NCBI GenBank assembly: GCA_944381435.1
Contig: CALWLD010000013.1
Location: 1-61,265 of the forward strand
Length of the DNA stretch: 61,265 bases
Direction: 5' to 3'
DNA from: an uncultured Clostridia bacterium
Lineage (GTDB): Bacteria; Bacillota; Clostridia; Lachnospirales; CAG-274
Each line of letters begins with the position of its first letter. Position 1 is the stretch's first letter. The translations under genes and the position numbers were made by a program. Shown here one piece after another: positions 7,854 to 16,702 of the stretch. Below the pieces are notes generated by a model. That model made no database searches and was not told where the DNA came from. It worked only from the letters and a program-made list of their open reading frames with translations.

Positions 7854-8678
7854 TTGAAGGTTATTATAAAAAATAAAAAATTATTTATTGGCTTATTTAT
7901 TGTATTTTCCATAGTTTTAGGCTTGTTCTCTTTTAACAGAATTAGCCCAACTTTATTTGAACGTACCTTTGGCTTTGTTCTCACACCTATCCAAAAAGGG
8001 ATAACAACCTCCGTTAAATGGATAGACCAAAAAGTTAATGCTTTTACTAATATAAACCAGCTGGAGAAAGAAAATGAAGAGCTTAAGATAGAGCTTGAGC
8101 TAAAAAACCAAGAAATAAAACGTTTAAAACAGCTAGAGAGCGAAAACCAAAAGCTTTCAGAGCTTTTAGATGCCTCATCTAGGTATGGAGAGTATAACAC
8201 AATTACCTCCAATATAATAGCTAGAGACCCTGGAAATTGGTATGAAACTTTTACGATAGATAAAGGTTCAAAGGACGGTATAGAAAAAAATATGGTTGTT
8301 TTAGCTTATGGCGGGCTTGTAGGTAAAGTTGAAGAAGTAGGCTCTAACTATGCAAAAGTTAGCTCTATAATAAACGGGACATATTCTGTAAGTGCTAAAA
8401 CTTTAAGAACAGATGATGAGGGCTTTGTTAAAGGAGATATTGCAAACAAAGGCACGCTTAAAATGGAATATATAGATAAAGATGCTGAAATTAAAGAAGG
8501 AGATGAAATAGTTACATCTCATCTAAGTGATATATATCCTGCTGGTATAACAATAGGCTATGTTACCAGTGTATCTTTAGATAGCAACAACAAGCTATCT
8601 AAAACTGCAACTATAAAACCTGCTGTTGATTTTAAACATCTTGAAAAGGTGTTAATTATCGACAAAGATTCTAATTAA
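7854..8678 (+). CDS. mreC: Rod shape-determining protein MreC
   Basis: A 274-residue protein with one N-terminal membrane helix (about 7-25), a Leu/Glu/Lys coiled coil (about 65-105) and a beta-rich periplasmic-side domain containing the DPGNWYETFTIDKGSKDGI stretch typical of MreC. It scaffolds MreB filaments to the wall synthases PBP2 and RodA. It starts with TTG, with AAGGAG spaced 8 bases and overlapping the mreB stop. Confidence 0.95.
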   Translation: MKVIIKNKKLFIGLFIVFSIVLGLFSFNRISPTLFERTFGFVLTPIQKGITTSVKWIDQKVNAFTNINQLEKENEELKIELELKNQEIKRLKQLESENQKLSELLDASSRYGEYNTITSNIIARDPGNWYETFTIDKGSKDGIEKNMVVLAYGGLVGKVEEVGSNYAKVSSIINGTYSVSAKTLRTDDEGFVKGDIANKGTLKMEYIDKDAEIKEGDEIVTSHLSDIYPAGITIGYVTSVSLDSNNKLSKTATIKPAVDFKHLEKVLIIDKDSN

Positions 8679-8699
8679 TATATGTTAGGAGGTTTTTAA

Positions 8700-9218
8700 T
8701 TGCGTTATTTTACTTACATTGTTTTGATAATAATAAACTTTATTTTACAAACAACAGTATTTAACTATATAGAAATAATAGGCATTAAACCAAACACAAT
8801 GCTTATTTTAATAGTTTCTTTTGCCTTTATGCGAGGAGAGATAGAAGGTGGGCTTATTGGCTTTGTATCTGGACTTTTGGTAGACTCTTTATATGGGCAA
8901 GTGCTTGGTTTAAATGCTTTTATAGGGCTTGTTGTAGGCTTTTTATGCGGAAGGATATTTAATGAATTTTATAAAGATAGCTTTTTTATACCTTTCTTTT
9001 TAACATTTGCTTTTAATATACTTCACGGGTTTTTATTTTTCTTTTTTAATGCATTTTTAAGGGGTTACCCTAATGTCTTTCATTTTTTAAAAACTATAAT
9101 TATACCAGAGGCTTTATACACCTCTATTATATCTTTCTTTCTATACAGAATTTTGTTTTTAATAAACAAAAAGTTAGAAAAATTTGACAGAAAAAAGAAA
9201 AATTTATTTAAACAGTAA
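8700..9218 (+). CDS. mreD: Rod shape-determining protein MreD
   Basis: A 172-residue integral membrane protein with about five helices and the conserved KPNTMLILIVSFAFMRGEIEG opening region and GLLVDSLYG motif. MreD is a membrane subunit of the elongasome acting with MreC. It starts with TTG after AGGAGG and lies 21 bases after mreC and 24 bases before the PBP2 gene. Confidence 0.93.
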   Translation: MRYFTYIVLIIINFILQTTVFNYIEIIGIKPNTMLILIVSFAFMRGEIEGGLIGFVSGLLVDSLYGQVLGLNAFIGLVVGFLCGRIFNEFYKDSFFIPFFLTFAFNILHGFLFFFFNAFLRGYPNVFHFLKTIIIPEALYTSIISFFLYRILFLINKKLEKFDRKKKNLFKQ

Positions 9219-9242
9219 TCCTAATATCTTAGGAGGTAATAT

Positions 9243-11786
9243 ATGAAATTAGGCTCAAGAAAACATTATCCTAACAACATAAGGCTTTTAATAATATTTA
9301 TAGGCGTAAGTGTCTTGTTTTTTATATTAATTGCAAAGCTTTATACATTACAAATAGTTCAAGGTGAGTTTTTAAAAAATGAAGTTTTAGGTACAATTTC
9401 AAAACCTATTAATTTAGATGCCCCTCGTGGCAATATATATGATAAATTTGGGCGTCCTCTTGCTACAAATGAATCTTCTTTTACAGTTAATATAGACCCT
9501 AGCATTAGTATAGATGAAAAAATAACAGGATTTACATTAAATGATGTAATTTTAAAAACTATGAAATTACTTGATGAAAACAATGAGCAGATAGTAGATG
9601 AATTTCCTATTTCTAAAGAAAAACCTTACACTTTTTTATTTAATGGTAGCGAATCTTTGGAAAAAACTTGGAAGTCTGATATGAATTTAGAAAAAAATTC
9701 ATTTGATTTACCTGTAGAAGAACTAACAGCCGAACAATGCTTTATTTCTTTAAGAGAAAAATTTGAAATAGATAAAGATTTATCCGATGAAGATGCAAGA
9801 AAAATATTAATGGTTAGAGCAGAGCTTCATAAAAAACGTTTTTCTAAGTTTATCCCTGTAACATTAGCTTATGATGTAAGCCAAAAAACAATATCTACAA
9901 TAGAAGAAAATTCTTCAGAATATCTAAGCGTTTATATAGATGTTGAGGCAAAAAGAGTATACCCTGGAGGAGAGTCTTTTTCTCACACCCTAGGATATAT
10001 AAGAAGTATAAACACTGAAGAACTAGAATACTATCAAAGCCAAGGGTTTACCGAATATACAAATAACGATATTGTAGGAAAAGAAGGTATAGAAAAAGCC
10101 TTCGAAACATCTTTAAATGGTGTAGATGGTACTGCTTATTATGAAGTAGATAACCTTGGTAGAAAAATCAAAAAAAATGAAGAATTATCTATAGAACCTA
10201 TCCCTGGAGATGATGTATTTTTAACTTTAGATGCTAACTTAAACCAAGTTGTATATGATGCTGTAGAATCTACACTAAGTGAAGTTATTGTAAACAGGCT
10301 TTTAGGTAAAAACTCTGCAGGTCCTAACTTAGCATCTAAAGATATATTTGCATCTATGGTAAAAGCTAATACATTAGATATGAAAAAAATATCAGAATCT
10401 AATAATAGTAGTTATTCTTATGAGCTAAAAAAATATATCCTTTCAAAAGATGCTAACGCTTTTAACGATTTAAATAATGCAAGAGAAATTTTATCAAATG
10501 GTATAAAAGATAATTTAGTATCACAAAGAAATGTTGTTTTAGCTTTATATGAGCAAGGTGTTGTTGTAGATGATGAAAAGTATGTAAACCGTATAAAATC
10601 TGGCAATTTATCTCCTTTACAGTTTTTAATAGATAAATTGCAATCTTTACAAATAACCCCTCATATGACAGGTATGTTACAAGCTCCTGCCTCTGCCTCT
10701 GTAATAGTTACAGACATACAATCTGGAGCTATATTGTCTAGCGTTTCTTATCCATCTTATGATAACAACAGGTTTGTTAATAACTTTGATAACGATTATT
10801 ATAGACAACTTAGCAATGACCCTACATCTCCTATGAACAATAGGCCTTTTACAGAGCCTAGAGCTCCTGGCTCTACCTTTAAACCTATAACGGCAATAGC
10901 AGCTTTAGAAACAGGGCTTATAACACCTTATACAACAATTTATGACAAAGATGTTTATACAGAAGCTGGTAGACCTTATGCTCAATGTTGGATATCTGGT
11001 AGCCACGGCCACGTAGATGTGGAAGAATCTTTAGAGGTATCTTGTAACTATTTTTATTATGATATATCTCATAGAATGGGCATAGAAACATTAAATAAAT
11101 ATATGGACGAATTTGGCTTAAATGAGCGTTCTGGTGTTGAAATTTATGAGCTATACGATTCTTCGTCTTTACAAAAATACCCATCTAAAATATCTTCACC
11201 AGAATATAAAAGATATGTAGAATCATCTAGAAATCCTGATGCTAATGAAAGTGATTTAAAATGGTCTGCAGGTGATACAATAAGAACTGCTATAGGTCAA
11301 GCTTATAATAACTATACAGCATCTATAATGGCTAAATATACAGCAACTCTTGCTAATGGTGGATATAGATATTCTTTACATTTCCTTGATAAAATATCTG
11401 ATGCTACAGGAGATGTTATAGAAGAGTATGAACCTATCTTAGAGCATAAAATAGACATAAAGCCAGAAACCTTACAGGCTGTTCACGAAGGTATGTATCG
11501 TGTTACAACAGGTGATCACGGTACACTTAGAAATGCATTTAGAGATTTTCCTGTTAAGGTAGCAGCAAAATCTGGTACTGCTCAAGAAAATAAAAATTAT
11601 AACAACCATAATGTTTATATAGGTTTTGCTCCTTATGATGACCCTCAAATAGCAATAACTGTATTTATACCTTATGGTGATGATAGCTATTCTCCTGCCC
11701 CAAAAATTACTGTAAAAATATTAGAAGAATATTTATGCCTTAATAAAGAACCAGAAAAAAGATATACAAATAGTCTTACAAAATAA
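9243..11786 (+). CDS. mrdA: Penicillin-binding protein 2, class B transpeptidase
   Basis: An 847-residue bitopic protein: membrane helix about 15-37, pedestal/dimerisation domain with the RGNIYDKFGRPLA box (about 61-73), and a C-terminal transpeptidase domain. Active-site motifs are STFK (544-547, nucleophile Ser544), SCN (600-602) and KSGT (776-779). It cross-links lateral-wall peptidoglycan together with RodA. It is about 200 residues longer than E. coli PBP2, with extra helical, acidic segments (about 115-185 and 340-460). Long forms are common in clostridia. ATG preceded by AGGAGG. Confidence 0.93.
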   Translation: MKLGSRKHYPNNIRLLIIFIGVSVLFFILIAKLYTLQIVQGEFLKNEVLGTISKPINLDAPRGNIYDKFGRPLATNESSFTVNIDPSISIDEKITGFTLNDVILKTMKLLDENNEQIVDEFPISKEKPYTFLFNGSESLEKTWKSDMNLEKNSFDLPVEELTAEQCFISLREKFEIDKDLSDEDARKILMVRAELHKKRFSKFIPVTLAYDVSQKTISTIEENSSEYLSVYIDVEAKRVYPGGESFSHTLGYIRSINTEELEYYQSQGFTEYTNNDIVGKEGIEKAFETSLNGVDGTAYYEVDNLGRKIKKNEELSIEPIPGDDVFLTLDANLNQVVYDAVESTLSEVIVNRLLGKNSAGPNLASKDIFASMVKANTLDMKKISESNNSSYSYELKKYILSKDANAFNDLNNAREILSNGIKDNLVSQRNVVLALYEQGVVVDDEKYVNRIKSGNLSPLQFLIDKLQSLQITPHMTGMLQAPASASVIVTDIQSGAILSSVSYPSYDNNRFVNNFDNDYYRQLSNDPTSPMNNRPFTEPRAPGSTFKPITAIAALETGLITPYTTIYDKDVYTEAGRPYAQCWISGSHGHVDVEESLEVSCNYFYYDISHRMGIETLNKYMDEFGLNERSGVEIYELYDSSSLQKYPSKISSPEYKRYVESSRNPDANESDLKWSAGDTIRTAIGQAYNNYTASIMAKYTATLANGGYRYSLHFLDKISDATGDVIEEYEPILEHKIDIKPETLQAVHEGMYRVTTGDHGTLRNAFRDFPVKVAAKSGTAQENKNYNNHNVYIGFAPYDDPQIAITVFIPYGDDSYSPAPKITVKILEEYLCLNKEPEKRYTNSLTK

Positions 11787-11806
11787 GATGTAAGGAGGTA
11801 AAAGTT

Positions 11807-12472
11807 TTGAATAAAAATATTGTTATTTTTAAAGGTACTGAAGATGGTATTTTAATTATGTTAGATGAAAAAGCTTCTTTTAGCCAAATAGAAATTGCTC
11901 TTTTAGAAAAAGTAAAAAATGCTAAATCTTTTTTTCAAGATGCTAACATCTGCATTACCTTTAAAGGTAGAGCTTTAACAGAAGATGAAGAAAATTCTCT
12001 TTTAAGCATTATTTCAAAAGAAACAAACCTAGATATATCTTTCGTAAATAATGCAAAAGTTATCAACTATTCAGAAGAAGAGGAAAAGCCTCTCTCTTCT
12101 GATGTAAATGAAACACCACCAAATATAAACCTAAACAATATAGGCAATCAAACTTATTTTCATAAAGGGTCTTTACGTAGCGGCCAAAAAATAGAATTTA
12201 ACGGCAGTGTTGTTCTAACAGGTGATGTAAACCCTGGTGGACAAATAATCGCCGAAGGAAATGTAATTGTGCTTGGCAAGTTAAAAGGTGTAGTTCACGC
12301 TGGTTGCCTTGGAGATAAAAATTGCTTTATATCTGCCCTTTATATGATGCCAAGCCAGCTTATAATAGGCGATTGTCTAGCATATTTTCCTAACGATATA
12401 AAAAGAGATATTGTTCCAGAATATGCTTATGTAAAAGATAATCAAATATTTGTAGAGCAATTAGTTAAATAA
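11807..12472 (+). CDS. minC: Septum site-determining protein MinC
   Basis: A 221-residue FtsZ inhibitor. The N-terminal half (about 1-90) is the variable FtsZ-binding domain. The C-terminal half (about 120-215) is the beta-helix domain, with repeated G-rich turns such as LTGDVNPGGQIIAEGNVIVLG, that dimerises and binds MinD. It starts with TTG after AAGGAGG. It belongs to the minCDE set, but minD lies 234 bases downstream, so minDE may have its own promoter. Confidence 0.93.
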   Translation: MNKNIVIFKGTEDGILIMLDEKASFSQIEIALLEKVKNAKSFFQDANICITFKGRALTEDEENSLLSIISKETNLDISFVNNAKVINYSEEEEKPLSSDVNETPPNINLNNIGNQTYFHKGSLRSGQKIEFNGSVVLTGDVNPGGQIIAEGNVIVLGKLKGVVHAGCLGDKNCFISALYMMPSQLIIGDCLAYFPNDIKRDIVPEYAYVKDNQIFVEQLVK

Positions 12473-12510
12473 TTTATATGATTTTATAAATTGATAATAT
12501 ATGTAAAAAT

Positions 12511-12555
12511 ATTAAGTGATACCTTAATTGTATTAATTAATTTTTAATACTTTTT
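12511..12555 (+). repeat. Dispersed double-hairpin element, fragment downstream of minC
   Basis: The segment reads as the right end of one element (ATTAAGTGATACCTTAATTG) joined to the left end of the next (AATTTTTAATACTTT). The same junction is seen before copy E at 55225-55260. No complete hairpin remains. Same orientation as minC. Confidence 0.65.
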
Positions 12556-12706
12556 GCTTAAATATAGATATAGATTAATCGTACTAATATTGTATTTTTT
12601 TGTTAATATTTGCTAAAAAAAATTAGTGCAATTTTTATAAAATTCTGTTAATATATATTTATGTTAGAAATTTTATATTTTTATTTTACATTCAGGAGGA
12701 GTTTTA

Positions 12707-13504
12707 ATGAGTGAAGTTATAGTTATTACATCTGGTAAAGGTGGTGTTGGTAAAACAACAACATCTGCAAATTTAGGCACAGGGCTTGCTCTTGCAGGCA
12801 AAAAAGTTGCTATGATAGATGCTGATATCGGTCTTCGTAACCTAGATGTTATTATGGGTCTTGAAAACAGAATTGTATACGACCTTATAGATGTTGTAGA
12901 AGGCAATTGTAGGTTAAAACAAGCCCTTATCAAAGATAAAAGATATGATAATTTATTCTTATTACCTGCTGCTCAAACAAGAGATAAAGATGCTGTTAGC
13001 CCAGAGCAAATGCAAAAATTATGTGATACATTAAAAGAAGAATTTGACTACATAATTATAGACTGCCCTGCTGGTATTGAGCAAGGCTTTAAAAACGCAA
13101 TAGCAGGTGCTGATAGAGCAATAGTTGTTACAACACCAGAAGTTTCTGCTGTTCGTGATGCCGATAGAATAATAGGTCTTTTAGAGGCAAATGAACTTAA
13201 CAACCCTATGCTTATATTAAACCGTATAAGAGTTGATATGGTTAAAAAAGGTGATATGATGGCTATGGAAGATGTAACAGAAATCTTAGCTATTGATATA
13301 TTAGGTATTGTACCTGATGATGAAAGCATCGTTGTATCTGCTAACAAAGGTGAACCTGCTGTTACAGATAGTAACTCTAAAGCAGGACAAGCCTATAGAA
13401 ACATTGCTCAAAGAATTATGGGCAATGAAGTTCCTCTTATGGAATTATCTAGTAATGCTTCTTTGCTAGATAAATTTAGAAGCTTATTTAATAAAAAAGC
13501 TTAA
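12707..13504 (+). CDS. minD: Septum site-determining ATPase MinD
   Basis: A 265-residue deviant-Walker ATPase: GKGGVGKTT at 10-18, IDADIGLRNLD, and DCPAGIEQGF (switch region). The C-terminal LLDKFRSLFNKKA is an amphipathic membrane-targeting helix. MinD recruits MinC to the membrane and is released by MinE-triggered hydrolysis, so placement of the division septum depends on all three. AGGAGG precedes the ATG, and the length is typical. Confidence 0.97.
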   Translation: MSEVIVITSGKGGVGKTTTSANLGTGLALAGKKVAMIDADIGLRNLDVIMGLENRIVYDLIDVVEGNCRLKQALIKDKRYDNLFLLPAAQTRDKDAVSPEQMQKLCDTLKEEFDYIIIDCPAGIEQGFKNAIAGADRAIVVTTPEVSAVRDADRIIGLLEANELNNPMLILNRIRVDMVKKGDMMAMEDVTEILAIDILGIVPDDESIVVSANKGEPAVTDSNSKAGQAYRNIAQRIMGNEVPLMELSSNASLLDKFRSLFNKKA

Positions 13505-13536
13505 TATAATATTATCTCATTAAAGGAGGGTTTGGA

Positions 13537-13821
13537 TTGTTAGACATATTTAATAACCTATTTGGTAAAAAGTCATCTTCAAAAGATGTGGCAAAAGATA
13601 GATTAAAGCTTGTTTTAATTCACGATAGAGCAAATTGTTCAACCCAAGTTTTAGAAATGCTAAAAACAGATATTATTCGTGTTATATCTAACTATATGGA
13701 AATTGATGAAGAAGAGCTAGATATACAAATTACAAAAACAGAAACAGACGATAAAGAAAATAGTGTTCCTATGCTTTATGCAAACATACCTATTAAAAGT
13801 ATGCACAAAAATCAAGGATAA
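13537..13821 (+). CDS. minE: Cell division topological specificity factor MinE
   Basis: A 94-residue protein with an N-terminal amphipathic segment (LDIFNNLFGKK), an anti-MinCD region (KDVAKDRLKLVLIHDRANCS) and a C-terminal dimerisation domain. MinE stimulates MinD ATPase and gives Min oscillation. Its presence in a spore-former with no DivIVA gene in the window points to an oscillating Min system. Start TTG after AAAGGAGGG, 32 bases after minD. Confidence 0.94.
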   Translation: MLDIFNNLFGKKSSSKDVAKDRLKLVLIHDRANCSTQVLEMLKTDIIRVISNYMEIDEEELDIQITKTETDDKENSVPMLYANIPIKSMHKNQG

Positions 13822-13919
13822 TACAATTTGTGTTTAAATTATAAATAAATTATGTTAAGATAGCAAAAGGCAGGGTTTTTATGCTTTTTGCTATTAATTT
13901 TTATAGAAAGGATTTTTCT

Positions 13920-15074
13920 ATGCTTAAAAAAAAGCTACTTTATTTTGATTATTTTTTAGTTTTTTTAGTTTTTTGTATGGCCATTATAGGTATAACTGCC
14001 ATAGGTAGTGCTAGCAGGATAAATAATTTAGAAATAGGCTTTAATAAAGAATTTTTATCTTCTGAATTTATGAGCCAAATTATATGGTTTTTATTAGGGT
14101 TTATAGCTATGCTATTTGCGGCTTTTACAGATTATCGTTTTATATCTAAATTTTATATACCTATATATATTTTTAATATTATATTATTACTGCTTGTGCT
14201 ATCTCCTTTAGGTAAAAGCATTAATAACGTTAAAAGATGGATTTTTGGTATACAACCTTCTGAATTTTGTAAAATATTTATGATTATATTTATTGCAACG
14301 TTCATAGATAAAAACAAAGACACTATAAACGAATTTAAAACTCTTTTTATTTTAGTAGTATTAACACTAATACCTGTAGTTTTAATAAAAGCTCAACCTT
14401 CCTTATCTGCATCTTTAGTTATATTAGCTATTTTAGCTTTTCAAATATTTGCAGGAAATTTAGATTCTAAATATATTAAAGTTATTTTAATGATTTTAAT
14501 ACCTATAGTTATAGTTTTAGCTATTGATATTATTAGCGGTAAATATTTTATCTTAAGTAAAATATTAAAAGATTATCAGTTAGATAGGGTTATAGGTATG
14601 GTATCTTTCGATTTAAACACAAATGATAGCTCCCTATATCAAACTAAAAACTCAGCTTGGGCTATAGGTTCTGGTCAGCTTACAGGAAAAGGTCTTTTTA
14701 ACGGAAGTATGAACCAGTTAAACTATATCCCCTACTCTCATAACGACTTTATCTTTGCAGTTATAGGCGAGGAGTTTGGATTTATCGGCTGTTGTGTTGT
14801 TATTTTACTTGCTCTTCTCATAATAGGAAAATGCCTTTTGGTAGCTAACAAAGCTGTAGATATGCTTGGTATGCTTATTGTTGTTGGTGTTGTTGGTATG
14901 CTAGCTTTTCAAATATTTGTAAATATTGGCGTTGCAAGCAGTTTACTGCCTAACACAGGTATGCCTTTTCCTTTTCTAAGTGCAGGTGGTAGCTCTATGC
15001 TTGTAAATATGGCTTGTATTGGTTTAGTTTTAAACGTAGGTATGGTTAAACCTAAAAATTTATTTGAAAAATAA
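13920..15074 (+). CDS. rodA: RodA/FtsW/SpoVE-family peptidoglycan glycosyltransferase
   Basis: A 384-residue protein with about ten membrane helices and SEDS-family signatures: SPLGKSINNVKRWIFGIQPSEFCK and the C-terminal NTGMPFPFLSAGGSSM. SEDS proteins polymerise glycan strands from lipid II with a class B PBP; linkage to mreBCD-PBP2 indicates RodA rather than FtsW. I prefer ATG 13920 (AGAAAGGA, 7 bases away). ATG 13881 would add 13 residues and has an AGGCAGGG site, so it cannot be excluded. Confidence 0.92.
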   Translation: MLKKKLLYFDYFLVFLVFCMAIIGITAIGSASRINNLEIGFNKEFLSSEFMSQIIWFLLGFIAMLFAAFTDYRFISKFYIPIYIFNIILLLLVLSPLGKSINNVKRWIFGIQPSEFCKIFMIIFIATFIDKNKDTINEFKTLFILVVLTLIPVVLIKAQPSLSASLVILAILAFQIFAGNLDSKYIKVILMILIPIVIVLAIDIISGKYFILSKILKDYQLDRVIGMVSFDLNTNDSSLYQTKNSAWAIGSGQLTGKGLFNGSMNQLNYIPYSHNDFIFAVIGEEFGFIGCCVVILLALLIIGKCLLVANKAVDMLGMLIVVGVVGMLAFQIFVNIGVASSLLPNTGMPFPFLSAGGSSMLVNMACIGLVLNVGMVKPKNLFEK

Positions 15075-15086
15075 ACAAAATTTTAT

Positions 15087-15116
15087 TTGTTTTTTTATTA
15101 TTTTTTGTGGTATAAT
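15087..15116 (+). promoter_or_regulatory. Predicted sigma-A promoter for mgsA
   Basis: TTGTTT, 18 bases, TATAAT, with an extended -10 (TGG immediately before TATAAT). It lies 34 bases before the mgsA start, so mgsA can be expressed separately from rodA. Confidence 0.55.
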
Positions 15117-15149
15117 ATAATAAGTTCAAAAATTTAAGGGGTGATTGTT

Positions 15150-15548
15150 ATGAATATTGCTTTAGTTGCACACGATAATAAAAAAATTCTTATGGAAAAT
15201 TTATGTATTGCCTATAGACATATATTAAATAAGCATACTTTATTTGCTACAGGCTCTACAGGTACTTTAATAGAAGAAACTGCTAATTTACAAGTAAATA
15301 AATATTTAGCAGGTCATCTAGGTGGAGAGCAACAGCTAGGTTCACAAATTATAAATAACGATATAGATTTACTTATTTTTTTAAGAGACCCTTCTTATGC
15401 TAAAGATTATGAAGACGATATCAACAGCATAATGAGGTTATGTGATATGCACAATATACCATTAGCAAGTAACCTTGCTACAGCTGAAGCTCTTCTCTTA
15501 ACTCTTGATAGAGGTGATTTAGATTGGAGAGAAATTATGAAGCAATAG
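15150..15548 (+). CDS. mgsA: Methylglyoxal synthase family protein with altered active site
   Basis: A 132-residue protein with the MgsA landmarks NIALVAHD (catalytic-site Asp), LFATGSTGTLI (phosphate loop), GGEQQLGSQI and LLIFLRDP. The enzyme converts dihydroxyacetone phosphate to methylglyoxal and phosphate, relieving sugar-phosphate stress. By comparison with E. coli MgsA as I remember it, Asp71 (GGDQQ) is Glu here and His98 falls on Tyr. Activity therefore needs testing. ATG 15150 is well spaced from AAGGGG; GTG 15141 overlaps that site. The final 25 bases overlap the DUF1294 gene. Confidence 0.85.
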   Translation: MNIALVAHDNKKILMENLCIAYRHILNKHTLFATGSTGTLIEETANLQVNKYLAGHLGGEQQLGSQIINNDIDLLIFLRDPSYAKDYEDDINSIMRLCDMHNIPLASNLATAEALLLTLDRGDLDWREIMKQ

Positions 15549-15811
15549 TTTATATTGGCTTATATTATATAATTATAAATTTTCTATTATTTTTATTTAT
15601 ATTTGTTGATAAAAGAAAAGCTATAAAAAATAAATGGCGTATTAAAGAAAGCACCTTATTTAAGTTATTTCTTTTAGGTGGCTTTTTAGGTGGCTTTCTA
15701 TCTATGAAACTCTTTAATCATAAAACTAAAAAGAAAAAGTTTTATTTTATAGGTGTTTTTTCTTTATTGCTCCATTTATCTATAATTTTTTTATTAATAA
15801 AATTTATTTGA
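15524..15811 (+). CDS. DUF1294 small membrane protein
   Basis: A 95-residue protein with three membrane segments and the family pattern DKRKAIKNKWRIKESTLFKLFLLGG...HKTKKKKF. DUF1294 function is unknown. There is no in-frame ATG. TTG 15524 lies 7 bases after a perfect GAGGTG site (15511-15516) inside mgsA, so the two genes overlap by 25 bases and are probably translationally coupled. Confidence 0.8.
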   Translation: MERNYEAIVYIGLYYIIINFLLFLFIFVDKRKAIKNKWRIKESTLFKLFLLGGFLGGFLSMKLFNHKTKKKKFYFIGVFSLLLHLSIIFLLIKFI

Positions 15812-15820
15812 GAGGTATCT

Positions 15821-16393
15821 ATGACAACAATTTATTTTGTAAGGCACGCTTTACCAGATTTTACCATAAAATCAGATAGAGAAAGACCTTTAACAGATGA
15901 AGGCAAAAAAGCTTCTTTTAAAGTTTTAGAATATTTAAAAGATAAAAATATAGATATATTACTATCAAGCCCTTATAAAAGGGCTATCGATACAATTAAG
16001 CCTTTTGCAGATTCTATAAATAAAGATATAATATTAATAGAAGATTTTAGAGAACGAAAAATAGATAGCTGTTGGATTGAAGACTTTGAAACCTTCTCTA
16101 AAAATCAATGGCAAGATTTTAGCTATAAACTTACAGATGGGGAAAGCTTAAAAGAAGTACAAGATAGAAATATAAATGCTTTAAAAAATATATTAAATAC
16201 ATATAATAACAAAAATATAGTAATAGGTACTCACGGTACTGCCCTATCTACTATTATTAATTTTTATGACCCAAGCTTTAACTATGAAAAATTTGTATCA
16301 ATAAAAAATATTATGCCTTTAATAGTTAAATTTACCTTTAATAACAAAGAATTAACAAATATATCTATTTTAAATAATATTTTATGTCAATAA
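15821..16393 (+). CDS. Histidine phosphatase family protein (phosphoglycerate mutase-like)
   Basis: A 190-residue cytoplasmic enzyme. The RHA motif (VRHALPDF, about 7-14) carries the phosphorylated His. LSSPYKRAIDT, EDFRERK and GTHGTALS supply the remaining conserved Arg, Glu and second His. Family members dephosphorylate small phosphosugars, nucleotides or cofactor precursors; the substrate cannot be told from sequence. AGAGGTA site 6 bases before the ATG, 9 bases after the DUF1294 gene. A terminator hairpin begins at the stop codon. Confidence 0.85.
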   Translation: MTTIYFVRHALPDFTIKSDRERPLTDEGKKASFKVLEYLKDKNIDILLSSPYKRAIDTIKPFADSINKDIILIEDFRERKIDSCWIEDFETFSKNQWQDFSYKLTDGESLKEVQDRNINALKNILNTYNNKNIVIGTHGTALSTIINFYDPSFNYEKFVSIKNIMPLIVKFTFNNKELTNISILNNILCQ

Positions 16394-16422
16394 AAACCTA
16401 CTACAATATAAAGTAGGTTTTT
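16392..16422 (+). terminator. Terminator after the histidine phosphatase gene
   Basis: Stem AAAAACCTACT / AGTAGGTTTTT (arms 16392-16402 and 16412-16422) ending in a T-run. The left arm overlaps the stop codon. Confidence 0.85.
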
Positions 16423-16492
16423 ATTGACTTTTTTTATGTTTTAATGTAAAATTCTATTAATATTTAATATTATTATATAAGGAGTTGTTTTT

Positions 16493-16699
16493 ATGAAATG
16501 TCCTAGATGTGGTGGAGATTGTCACCCTATTACAGAAATTCATACCACTGGTAAAGATTTTTCTGCTAGCAAAGCTTGTTGTGGTTTTATATGCTTTAAC
16601 TGGATAGGATTATTATGTGGGCTTTGTGGTGAAGGTAAGCAAACTCATAGCAATACATATTGGCTATGTAACCAATGTGGCAATAAGTTTAAGGTGTAA
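16493..16699 (+). CDS. Small zinc-ribbon-like protein
   Basis: A 68-residue protein with eight cysteines: CPRCGGDC at the N-terminus, CC at about 28-29, CGLCGEGKQT in the middle and CNQCGNKFKV at the end. The outer CxxC pairs could bind one zinc; the middle is Gly- and Cys-rich with a short hydrophobic stretch. I know of similar short proteins of unknown function but cannot assign a role. AAGGAG precedes the ATG. The next gene starts 4 bases after its stop, suggesting joint expression. Confidence 0.75.
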   Translation: MKCPRCGGDCHPITEIHTTGKDFSASKACCGFICFNWIGLLCGLCGEGKQTHSNTYWLCNQCGNKFKV

Positions 16700-16702
16700 T
16701 CT

